Source: Brachybacterium sp. EE-P12 (GTDB lineage: Bacteria > Actinomycetota > Actinomycetes > Actinomycetales > Dermabacteraceae). From it: DNA of 64,000 nt. The translations under genes were made by a program, and so were the position numbers. How positions within the stretch are numbered: the first letter of the stretch is position 1; every line of letters begins with the position of its first letter. This document shows positions 8,376 to 15,816 of the stretch, piece after piece. Location of the stretch: positions 496,001 through 560,000 of the forward strand of contig NZ_QXCP01000009.1 of assembly GCF_003711805.1 (NCBI RefSeq), read 5' to 3'. The notes beneath the pieces are model-generated. The model did no database searches. It was not told where the DNA came from and was given only the letters and a program-made list of their open reading frames with translations.

Positions 8376-9449
8376 ATGTTCCGCACCGCTCCACGCGCCA
8401 CGCACCGGGCTCCCGGTCGTGCCGTGATCGACTACCGAGGGCTCGCCGCCCCGGTCGGCAAGGGCGTGGGAGGGGCCGCCGTGATCGGCGCCGTCTCCGC
8501 GACCGCCGCCCTCGCCGGCAGCGCCTCCGCGACCGCCCAGGCACCGGCTGCTCCCGCCGCCGCCGTCGGGGCGACCACGGCGCCCGCCGCCGCTCCTGCC
8601 TCCGCGCCCGCCAGCAGCAGCTACACCTCGGTGAAGCTCCGTCTCGGCGCGCGCGGCAACGCCGTCACCTACCTCCAGCAGCGCCTGAACGCCCACGGCG
8701 CGTCCCTGAAGGTCGACGGCGTGTTCGGCTCCGCCACGCTGCGGGCCGTCAAGAACCGCCAGTCGTCCGCCGGCATCGGCGTGGACGGTGTGGTCGGTCC
8801 GAAGACCTGGAACGCCCTGTCGGGCTCCACGTCCACGGCCCCGTCCTCACAGCCCAAGCTGCGTCAGGGCAGCCGCGGCAGCGCGGTGCGGACCCTGCAG
8901 AGCCAGCTCAACGCCCGCGGTGCGAGCATCGCGGTCGACGGCGTGTTCGGCTCCGCCACCCGCTCCGCGGTCCGCTCGCTGCAGTCCGCCGCCGGCATCG
9001 GCGTGGACGGCGTGGTGGGTCCGAAGACCTGGAACGCCCTGTACAGCTCCGTGTCGATCCCCTCCGGCGGGACCGGCGTGGGCTCGGGCACCACGATCAA
9101 CGGCAATGCCGTGATCTCCGCGGCCCGCGCCCAGCTCGGCGTGCGCTACAAGTGGGGCGGCTCCACTCCGTCCAGCGGCTTCGACTGCTCCGGCCTCGTG
9201 TACCACGCGTACAACCAGGCCGGCGTGAACCTGCCCCGCAAGACCGCCAAGGGCTACACCTTCGGCGGGCGGATCATCCCCAAGTCGCAGGCCAAGCCCG
9301 GCGACCTCGTGGCCTTCACCGGCAACGACTACGGCCACATGGGGATCTACACCGGCGGCAACGGCATCATCGACGCCTCCGGCTCGCGCCAGCAGGTCGT
9401 CGAGCGCACCATCTGGAACGCCCCGCACGTGTTCGTCACCTACCGCTGA
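8376..9449 (+). CDS. Secreted NlpC/P60 peptidoglycan endopeptidase with two PG-binding domains
   Basis: A 357-aa exported hydrolase. A signal peptide (about residues 1-55, ending in SASATAQA) and an Ala/Pro-rich linker lead to two tandem PG_binding_1 domains (about 90-148 and 163-222). Each has the KVDGVFGSAT / VDGVFGSAT core and ends GIGVDGVVGPKTWNAL. The C-terminal NlpC/P60 domain (about 245-357) contains FDCSGLVYHAY with the catalytic Cys and YGHMGIYTG with the catalytic His. It should cleave stem peptides outside the membrane. ATG 8376 has GGAGAAAG about 13 nt upstream, a weak site. A terminator follows. Confidence 0.93.
   Translation: MFRTAPRATHRAPGRAVIDYRGLAAPVGKGVGGAAVIGAVSATAALAGSASATAQAPAAPAAAVGATTAPAAAPASAPASSSYTSVKLRLGARGNAVTYLQQRLNAHGASLKVDGVFGSATLRAVKNRQSSAGIGVDGVVGPKTWNALSGSTSTAPSSQPKLRQGSRGSAVRTLQSQLNARGASIAVDGVFGSATRSAVRSLQSAAGIGVDGVVGPKTWNALYSSVSIPSGGTGVGSGTTINGNAVISAARAQLGVRYKWGGSTPSSGFDCSGLVYHAYNQAGVNLPRKTAKGYTFGGRIIPKSQAKPGDLVAFTGNDYGHMGIYTGGNGIIDASGSRQQVVERTIWNAPHVFVTYR
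8644..9042 (+). repeat. Intragenic tandem duplication of the PG-binding domain
   Basis: Two copies of about 180 bp (8644-8820 and about 8862-9042) are strongly similar at DNA level. They include an identical block around GTCGACGGCGTGTTCGGC (8713 and 8935) and near-identical 3' ends. The similarity suggests recent duplication or gene conversion. Confidence 0.75.
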
Positions 9450-9529
9450 GTCCGCAGGAGACGCACATACGGCCATGACGGCCTGCTCGACGCAGAACGC
9501 GTCACCGGGAAGGAGCAGGGCGACATGGT

Positions 9530-9566
9530 GGAGGAGCCCGGTCGGCATCGCCGGCCGGGCTCCTCC
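9530..9566 (+). terminator. Terminator after the NlpC/P60 gene
   Basis: Arms GGAGGAGCCCGG (9530-9541) and CCGGGCTCCTCC (9555-9566) are perfectly complementary over 12 bp with a 13-nt loop. It lies between the NlpC/P60 and hexosaminidase genes. Confidence 0.7.
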
Positions 9567-9658
9567 GCGTCCGGGGCGCTGTGGAACGCGCCTCGACCAT
9601 GTGATCCACGTGGCAGACTGGTGCGGTCACGAACTCCCACGTCCGTCAGGAGATCCGG

Positions 9659-11071
9659 ATGCCCGACCCCATCGCCCTCGTCCCGCTCCCCCGCTCCGTC
9701 GTGTGGTCGGAGGGCGCGTGGGAGACGACCGATCCCTGGGACGGGCTCTCCGTCGGCCTGAACGAGGATCTCCCGGCGACCGAGTACACCCTGTCGATCT
9801 CGCCGCAGGGCGCGACGCTGAGCGCCGGCTCCGAGGCCGCGCTGGCCGACGGGCGCAACACCTTCGCGCAGATCGTCACCGGTGCCGACGGCGCGATCCC
9901 GTGCGTGACCATCGCCGACGGCCCGAAGCACGCCTGGCGCGGCATGCACCTGGACGTCTCCCGCCACTTCCTGCCGGTCGCGGAGATCGAGACGTTGCTG
10001 GACGCGATGGCGCTGCACCGGCTGAACGTGCTGCACCTGCACCTGACCGACGACCAGGGCTGGCGCATCGAGATCAAGGGCTATCCGCGCCTGACCGAGG
10101 TCGGCGCCTGGCGCGAGCAGACCCTCGTGGGCCACATGAGCGGGGACGAGGAGAGCTGGAGCTTCGACGGGGTCCGCCACGGCGGCTCCTACACGCAGGA
10201 GGAGCTGCGGGGCCTGGTCGAGTACGCGCGGCGCCGCGGCATCATGATCGTGCCCGAGGTGGACCTGCCCGGCCACATGCAGGCCGCGATCGCCTCCTAT
10301 CCCGAGCTCGGCAACGTCCCCGAGCAGCAGCTCGGGGTGCGCGAGGTCTGGGGCATCTCCGACCACGTCCTGGGCGTCTCGGACCAGGTCTTCGACTTCA
10401 TCCGCGACGTGCTCACCCAGGTCGCCGCGATCTTCCCCGCGCCCTACGTGCACATCGGCGGGGACGAGTGCCCCACCGGCGAGTGGGAGCGCTCCTCGCA
10501 GGCGCGCGAGCGCATGAACGAGTGGGGCCTGACCCGCGTCTCCGAGATCCAGGGCCACTTCACCACCTTCGCCTCCGAGGTGCTCGCCGAGCAGGGCAAG
10601 CGCACGATCGCCTGGGACGAGGTGCTCGAGACCCACCTGCCCGACGACACCGTGATCATGAACTGGCGCGGCCCGGACGGGGTGACCGAGGCGACCTCCC
10701 GCGGGTTCCAGACGATCGTGGCGACCTCGGACCTGCTCTACTTCGACCACTATCAGGCCTCCCCCGAGGACGAGCCGCTCGCGATCGGCGGGCGGACCAC
10801 CCTGGAGGACGTCTACACCGGTCGGCTGCTGCCCAAGAAGCTCGACGAGTCCGGCGAGCGGCTGATCCTGGGCATGCAGGCGCAGCTGTGGACCGAGTAC
10901 CTGCCCGATGCCGGGGCGGTCCAGTACATGGCCTTCCCGCGCCTGTGCGCCTTCGCGGAGCGCGCCTGGGGCTCGCCCGAGCAGAGCCTCGAGGAGTTCG
11001 AGGAGCGCCTGCGCGCCCATCTCCCGCGTCTGGACGCCTTCGGGATCCGGTACCGCCCGCTCGACGACTGA
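9659..11071 (+). CDS. Family 20 beta-N-acetylhexosaminidase
   Basis: A 470-aa GH20 enzyme without a signal peptide, so probably cytoplasmic. A short GH20b domain (residues 1-95) precedes the TIM barrel starting HAWRGMHLDVSRHFLP. LHLHLTDDQGWRIEI is a substrate-binding strand, and YVHIGGDECPTGEWE carries the catalytic Asp-Glu pair. MNWRGPDG and AQLWTEYL line the pocket. It would release terminal GlcNAc/GalNAc, for example from recycled wall or chitin fragments. ATG 9659 follows AGGAGATCCGG. Confidence 0.93.
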   Translation: MPDPIALVPLPRSVVWSEGAWETTDPWDGLSVGLNEDLPATEYTLSISPQGATLSAGSEAALADGRNTFAQIVTGADGAIPCVTIADGPKHAWRGMHLDVSRHFLPVAEIETLLDAMALHRLNVLHLHLTDDQGWRIEIKGYPRLTEVGAWREQTLVGHMSGDEESWSFDGVRHGGSYTQEELRGLVEYARRRGIMIVPEVDLPGHMQAAIASYPELGNVPEQQLGVREVWGISDHVLGVSDQVFDFIRDVLTQVAAIFPAPYVHIGGDECPTGEWERSSQARERMNEWGLTRVSEIQGHFTTFASEVLAEQGKRTIAWDEVLETHLPDDTVIMNWRGPDGVTEATSRGFQTIVATSDLLYFDHYQASPEDEPLAIGGRTTLEDVYTGRLLPKKLDESGERLILGMQAQLWTEYLPDAGAVQYMAFPRLCAFAERAWGSPEQSLEEFEERLRAHLPRLDAFGIRYRPLDD

Positions 11072-11078
11072 TCCCGCC

Positions 11079-11696
11079 GTGCCCACCTCCCACCGCGACG
11101 CGCACCCCTACGGACGCTCGGCTGACGACGTGCGCCGTCGGGACCAGCGGCTGCGCCGCACCCGGCGGCTGCGGGCGACGCAGCTGGCGATGTTCTCGGT
11201 GCTCGCCGTCGCGCTGGTCGCGATCGGCGTGTACGCGGTGGGCGAGCTGCAGGAGCCGTCGGCCGAGCCCGGGGTGATCTCCCCGAAGTCCCTGGGCCCC
11301 GACCCCGCGCAGGTGGAGTGCCCGGATCCGGAGGCGATGCCGCTGGAGCCGGGCGAGGTGACGGTGGCGGTGCTGAACGGCACCACCCGCAGCGGGCTCG
11401 CGGGCACCACTGCGGAGGAGCTGGGCGAGCGCGGCTACGAGGTCGCCGACGTGGGCAACACCCGCAGCGCCGGCGCCCCGGTCACGATCGTGTACGGGCC
11501 GGCCGGGTATCTCGCGGCGATGTCGGTGAACGCGCAGCTGGCCACCGCTGAGCAGGAGCCGGTGCTGAAGCTCGCCGAGGACCGGGAGGGGGCGGCCGTG
11601 GACCTGCTGCTGGGCAGCGGCTACCGGGGCCTCGCCGAGGAGTCCGAGGCCTCGGCGACGCTGCAGGAGGCGGTCCCCGCCCCCGAGGGCTGCTGA
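11079..11696 (+). CDS. LytR C-terminal-domain membrane protein
   Basis: A 205-aa protein. A basic N-terminus (residues 1-30) is followed by one membrane helix (LAMFSVLAVALVAIGVYAV) and an extracytoplasmic LytR_C domain beginning VTVAVLNGTTRSGLAGTTAEEL and ending before a short tail. The LytR_C domain is found alone or at the end of LytR-CpsA-Psr wall-polymer ligases; no LCP catalytic domain is present here. The start is GTG 11079, 7 bp after the hexosaminidase stop, so it is probably co-transcribed. Confidence 0.85.
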   Translation: MPTSHRDAHPYGRSADDVRRRDQRLRRTRRLRATQLAMFSVLAVALVAIGVYAVGELQEPSAEPGVISPKSLGPDPAQVECPDPEAMPLEPGEVTVAVLNGTTRSGLAGTTAEELGERGYEVADVGNTRSAGAPVTIVYGPAGYLAAMSVNAQLATAEQEPVLKLAEDREGAAVDLLLGSGYRGLAEESEASATLQEAVPAPEGC

Positions 11697-11709
11697 GGCT
11701 CCGGGGCGG

Positions 11710-13668
11710 TCAGTCCTCCCAGTCGCGCCGGTCGGTCTCGATCCGCGCGCCGGTCCACAGCGAGACCGCCCCGCCGAACAGCATCAGCATCACGATCGTC
11801 CCGAAGACCAGGGCGGTGCTGGGCGAGTCGGGCATCAGCCCGACCAGCAGGCTGTTGATGCCGGCGGTCTGGGGCCCCTGCTCCTCGCCCGCGACGAGCC
11901 CGGCGTCGACGTCCACGGCGAGGCTCGCCGAGGCGGGGGTCCCGGCGCTGTCGGTGACGTGGTAGGTCACCGTGGTGGTGCGCCCGGTGAAGCCCTCCTC
12001 GGGGGTGAAGGTCACCGCGCCGTTGCCGCTCACGGCGAACTCCCCCTCCCCCGGGATCACGAGCCGCGTGCCGCGGCCTCTGTCGAGCTCGGCGACGTTC
12101 GTCGCGGCCAGGGAGCTGATCTCCACGGTGCTCGGCTCGAGGGGCTGGGAGCCGCTGCCGGCGGTGTCGTTGCCGAGCACGTCCACCGAGACCGGGCTGC
12201 CGGGGGCGGTGCGGGCCTCGTCGTCGCGCAGCGTGGCGATGACCGGGGAGAAGATCGCCGTCATGCTCGCGCTGACGGAGTTGTCGGCGTAGACGCCGCG
12301 GGCCGCGACGGTGACCGGGGTGGCGGTGCCGCTGAAGCCGTCCTCGGGGCTCATCACCACGGAGCGGGACTCGAGGTCGATCCGCCACGTCCCCTCCCCC
12401 GGCACGGTCAGCTCCGAGCCGTCGGCCGAGATCTCGGCGTCCTCGGGCAGCTCGCCGCCGAAGCGCAGCGAGTCCGAGCGCACGTCGCGGATGCCTGTGG
12501 TGAGGTCGAAGACGATCTCCGTGCCGGGCTGCGCCGCCTGCGTGCGGGGGACCAGGATCGGGTACGCGGTGCTCAGCAGGGCCGTCGCGGCCGTGGCCCC
12601 CTCGCCGTCGCCGCCGGAGATGCCCATCGGTGCGACCTCGCGCACCTCGTCGCTGTCGGGGGCGAAGCGCACGGTGGCTGTGTCGCGATCCAGCGTCCAC
12701 ACCCCGACGCCGTCCTGGACGACCCGGGTCCCGTCGGCGGAGGCCTCGTAGAAGTCAGGGTCGCCGAGCGGCTCGAGGCGCAGCGTGGTGGGGTCCACGT
12801 GCTGCTGCCCCTCCCCCACGACGAACACGATGTCCTCGCCGAAGGGGGCGGAGCGGTCGAGGTCGGAGATGATCGGGATGGTCAGCGTGACCTCGCCGGC
12901 CCGCGCCACCGCGCCCTCCTCGTCCTCGACGACGTAGCGGATCGGCTCGAGCTGCCGACCGAGGTCGGGCCCGGCGGGGGTGTGGGTGAGGGTGCGGTGG
13001 TCGCTCGAGAGCTGCCAGGTGCCCTGGTCGGGGACCGTGACGCGCATGCCGTCGAGCCCGACGGTCGAGCCGGCGGGGAGCTCGGCCAGCTCGAGCCGCA
13101 CGGAGCCGTCGGCCGGGAGGTCGCCGGGCAGGTCGACGGCCGTGGCGGTCCCGGCGGAGCCGTGGGCCCGGACCTCCTCGAGCTCGAGCAGCTCCGGGGT
13201 CAGCTGCACGGGCAGGGAGCGGGTGTCGTGGAGGCTGCCGATGGTCAGGGCGATCGGGGTGGTGGGCCCGTCGACCCCGAACAGGGGCGTGAACACGAGC
13301 TCCTCGCCCAGCAGCGTCCAGGTCCCCTCCCCCGCCACGGCGATGCTGAGGGAGTCCTCGCCGAGCTCCATCGTCGCGCGCTCGGCCTCGTCGAGCTGCT
13401 CGGGCACGGCGAGGCGGGCGGAGGCGAGGTCGACCTCGTCCTCGGCGTCGTCGGCGACGAGGGCGCGCAGCGGGATCCGGGTGACGGATCCGGGGATCAT
13501 CTCGAGGGTCTGCGTCTGGGCGGGGAAGTCGAAGGGGCCGTCCTCCCCGAGCGCCGCGGCAGGGGCCGCGAGGGATGCCGTCAGCGCCGCGGCGGCCAGC
13601 AGGGGCACCGCGCGGGCGAGGGCGCGTGCCCCGCGCGCGCGTCGGGGGCGGGGCGGGGGCTCGAGCAC
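11710..13668 (-). CDS. Large surface protein with CshA-type repeats
   Basis: A 652-aa exported protein. A signal peptide (ALARAVPLLAAAALTASLAAPAAA) starts it, and a C-terminal membrane helix (about 620-642) with a basic/acidic tail anchors it. The middle consists of about five or six diverged repeats with cores of the type GEGTWTL...FTPL and FTPEEGFTGRTTTVTYHVTDSAG, plus VDVLGNDTAGSGSQPL. These resemble CshA fibril and cadherin-like modules. No LPXTG sorting signal is visible. Adhesion or fibril formation is inferred. The start is GTG 13668 with no obvious ribosome site. Confidence 0.8.
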   Translation of the reverse strand: MLEPPPRPRRARGARALARAVPLLAAAALTASLAAPAAALGEDGPFDFPAQTQTLEMIPGSVTRIPLRALVADDAEDEVDLASARLAVPEQLDEAERATMELGEDSLSIAVAGEGTWTLLGEELVFTPLFGVDGPTTPIALTIGSLHDTRSLPVQLTPELLELEEVRAHGSAGTATAVDLPGDLPADGSVRLELAELPAGSTVGLDGMRVTVPDQGTWQLSSDHRTLTHTPAGPDLGRQLEPIRYVVEDEEGAVARAGEVTLTIPIISDLDRSAPFGEDIVFVVGEGQQHVDPTTLRLEPLGDPDFYEASADGTRVVQDGVGVWTLDRDTATVRFAPDSDEVREVAPMGISGGDGEGATAATALLSTAYPILVPRTQAAQPGTEIVFDLTTGIRDVRSDSLRFGGELPEDAEISADGSELTVPGEGTWRIDLESRSVVMSPEDGFSGTATPVTVAARGVYADNSVSASMTAIFSPVIATLRDDEARTAPGSPVSVDVLGNDTAGSGSQPLEPSTVEISSLAATNVAELDRGRGTRLVIPGEGEFAVSGNGAVTFTPEEGFTGRTTTVTYHVTDSAGTPASASLAVDVDAGLVAGEEQGPQTAGINSLLVGLMPDSPSTALVFGTIVMLMLFGGAVSLWTGARIETDRRDWED

Positions 13669-13715
13669 CGGCCCAGCGTAGCAACGAGGCCCTGCGGCGC
13701 CCGGCCGGACGCTCG

Positions 13716-13721
13716 TAGAGT
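13716..13721 (+). promoter_or_regulatory. -10 box of leaderless maltokinase gene
   Basis: TAGAGT lies 6 nt before ATG 13728. This supports a leaderless start there rather than at the in-frame GTG 13722. Confidence 0.6.
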
Positions 13722-13727
13722 GTGGTC

Positions 13728-15185
13728 ATGGACGACGATCGTTCCTCGGCCGCTCTGGACCTGACCGCTCTGCCGCCGCTGGAGGAGATCCTGGAGCTCG
13801 CGACGGCGCAGCTCGCGGCGTGGATGCCGGCGCAGCGCTGGTTCGCGCACCGGCGACCTGCCGCGCCGGAGGTGTCGGTCGCCGGCTGGGCGCCGCTGCG
13901 GATCGCCGCCGAGCACGCGGTGGTCCTGCTCGTCGCGGAGGTCCGCCGGGCGCCGGAGGAGGCTGCCGGGGACTCCGGCGCGCTCTACCAGGTGCCGTTG
14001 GTCCTGCGCCGGCCGGGCACCGGCGCCCCGGAGGAGGGCGCCGAGGTGGGGGTGCTCGCCGTGCCCGGTGGCCGGCTGCAGGTGGACGACGCGACCCGGG
14101 ACCCCGAGGGGCGGGAGGCGCTGGTGGCCGCGCTCGTCGCGGGCGACGGCGCGGCCGGTCCGCAGCTGGGCGTCTCCACGCGACGCGCGCCGCAGCCCTC
14201 CGCGCGGCAGCCGTCCCCGTTCGCGCCGGGCCGGGCGATGCGCACCCGGCTCCTGACCTGGGAGCAGTCCAACACCTCTCTGATCGTCGAGGCCGACGGC
14301 GCCGCGCCGCTGATCGTGAAGCTGTTCCGGGTGCTGCAGGACGGCGAGAATCCCGATGTCGTGCTGCAGGAGGCGCTGACCGCGCAGGGCTCCTCGCGGG
14401 TGCCGGCCGTGGTCGGATCGGCCCGGCTGCGGATCGGCGCGGTGCGCACCCACGGTCTGGTGGCGCAGGAGTTCCTGCCCGAGGTCGAGGACGCCTGGCG
14501 GGTCGCGCTGCGGCTCGCCCGGGCGGGCGAGGACTTCACCGGCCCGGCCCGGTCGCTCGGCGCGGCCCTCGCCGAGGTCCACCGCGATCTCGCCGCGGCG
14601 CTGGGCACGATGCCGGCCGACGAGCGGACCGTCGGCGCGGTGCTCGCGCAGATGCGCGGACGCCTGGACCTGGTGTGCGCGGAGGTGGAGCAGGTCGCCG
14701 TGCATCGCGACCGGCTCGCCGCGCTGCTGGACGCGGCCGCGGAGGCTCCCTGGCCGCCGCTGCAGCGCATCCACGGCGATCTGCATCTGGGGCAGGTGCT
14801 GGCCTCGCCGGAGCACGGCTGGGTGCTGCTGGACTTCGAGGGCGAGCCGCTGCGTCCGCTGGCAGAGCGCTCGCTGCCGGACTCGCCGCTGCGCGACGTG
14901 GCGGGGATGCTGCGCAGCCTCGACTACGTCGCCGGGGCGGTCGCGCTCGAGCACGGTGCGGCCGCGAGCGCCTGGGCCGCCTCCGCGCGCCGCGCCTTCC
15001 TCGCGGGCTGGGGCGCGGGAGCCGACGGCACCGCCCGGTCGGCGGTGCTGGACGCCTTCGAGGCGGACAAGGCGGTCTACGAGGCGCTGTACGAGTCGCG
15101 GCACCGCCCGGCCTGGCTGCCGATCCCGCTGGGGGCGCTCGAGCGGATCAGCGCGCCGGGCGCGCCGGAGGGGTCGCCGGACTGA
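13728..15185 (+). CDS. mak: Maltokinase (maltose 1-phosphate-forming)
   Basis: A 485-aa protein of the Mak/Pep2 family. An N-terminal cap begins ELATAQLAAWMPAQRWFAHR, the family hallmark. The kinase part has NTSLIVEADG, LIVKLFRVL with the ATP-binding Lys, the catalytic loop RIHGDLHLGQVL and the metal-binding LLDFEGEPL. It makes maltose 1-phosphate with ATP for the GlgE alpha-glucan pathway. TreS or GlgE, often adjacent or fused, are not in this window. The 3' end overlaps the convergent downstream gene by 38 bp. Confidence 0.92.
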   Translation: MDDDRSSAALDLTALPPLEEILELATAQLAAWMPAQRWFAHRRPAAPEVSVAGWAPLRIAAEHAVVLLVAEVRRAPEEAAGDSGALYQVPLVLRRPGTGAPEEGAEVGVLAVPGGRLQVDDATRDPEGREALVAALVAGDGAAGPQLGVSTRRAPQPSARQPSPFAPGRAMRTRLLTWEQSNTSLIVEADGAAPLIVKLFRVLQDGENPDVVLQEALTAQGSSRVPAVVGSARLRIGAVRTHGLVAQEFLPEVEDAWRVALRLARAGEDFTGPARSLGAALAEVHRDLAAALGTMPADERTVGAVLAQMRGRLDLVCAEVEQVAVHRDRLAALLDAAAEAPWPPLQRIHGDLHLGQVLASPEHGWVLLDFEGEPLRPLAERSLPDSPLRDVAGMLRSLDYVAGAVALEHGAAASAWAASARRAFLAGWGAGADGTARSAVLDAFEADKAVYEALYESRHRPAWLPIPLGALERISAPGAPEGSPD

Positions 15186-15657
15186 GGGCCGTCACCGGGC
15201 TGGTCGTCGTCACGGGGTCGAGCGAGCCGGGCAGGAACGGGCCGCTGATCGCCCGCACGGCCACGCGCACCCCGACGATCAGCTCGAGCAGGTCGCCCTC
15301 GGGGCCGGCCCAGGTGGCGGTGCGCACGCCGTGGGCCTCCTCGGCGGAGCGGCGGTGCAGGCCGTGGGGCAGGACGCTGCGCTCGACGGCCTCGAGCAGA
15401 CGCGCGCTGCGGGCCGGGTCGGGGTCGGGGCGGCCGTCGGCGGCCAGGAGCGCGCTGACGTGGCAGAAGGTCTGCAGCCCGTGCCAGGCCCCGCCCGAGG
15501 AGCGGTCGCGCTGGGGTCGGTGATCGCGGAAGGCGAGCAGCCCCGGCTGCGCCTGCAGCAGCGCGGAGGTCGCGGACCGCAGCAGCACGCGGATCCGGTC
15601 GTGGGTCTCGTCCTGCCCGGGGATCTCGTCCTCGGCGCCGCTGGGGAGCGCTGACAT
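15148..15657 (-). CDS. Uncharacterised 169-aa protein downstream of jetC
   Basis: I do not recognise a family. The protein is soluble, with a helical middle (RIRVLLRSATSALLQAQPGLLAF), a WHGLQTFCHVSALLAADGRPDPDP stretch, a core of GPEGDLLELIVGVRVAVRAISGPF and a Pro/Thr-rich tail. ATG 15657 is chosen over an earlier in-frame ATG (15678) because GGGAGGG lies about 10 nt upstream. It is not a JetD (too short, no Toprim-like motifs). Its upstream region carries an 18-bp palindrome also found before the WXG100 gene at 44.5 kb, so the two may be co-regulated. Confidence 0.7.
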   Translation of the reverse strand: MSALPSGAEDEIPGQDETHDRIRVLLRSATSALLQAQPGLLAFRDHRPQRDRSSGGAWHGLQTFCHVSALLAADGRPDPDPARSARLLEAVERSVLPHGLHRRSAEEAHGVRTATWAGPEGDLLELIVGVRVAVRAISGPFLPGSLDPVTTTSPVTALSPATPPARPAR

Positions 15658-15742
15658 CCTCGACCGCCCTCCCGTCATGCCGCCGTCGACGACGTCCCGC
15701 TGCTCACCAACGCTGCCTCGCCCGTCCGCACGGGCGGCGTCC

Positions 15743-15748
15743 AGGGTA
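15743..15748 (-). promoter_or_regulatory. Candidate -10 box for the 169-aa gene
   Basis: On the minus strand this reads TACCCT and lies 22 nt downstream of the 18-bp palindrome. It gives a leader of about 80 nt. Confidence 0.45.
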
Positions 15749-15770
15749 TCGGCGCAGGCGGCAGGTGCCG

Positions 15771-15788
15771 ATGGGGAGAACTCCCCAT
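15771..15788 (-). promoter_or_regulatory. 18-bp palindromic operator, copy 1
   Basis: ATGGGGAG-N2-CTCCCCAT with perfect 8-bp arms. It lies 28 bp beyond the jetC stop and about 114 bp upstream of the 169-aa gene. The same arms occur at 44415-44432 with almost the same spacing to a -10 box, so it is likely a regulator-binding site around the -35 region rather than only a jetC terminator. Confidence 0.6.
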
Positions 15789-15816
15789 GGGCCGACGTGC
15801 CCGTCGGCGCGGCGGC

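Noticed and set aside
15148..15657. JetD nuclease
   Set aside because: The gene lies just after jetC, but the product is 169 aa and lacks any Toprim/DUF2220-like motif.
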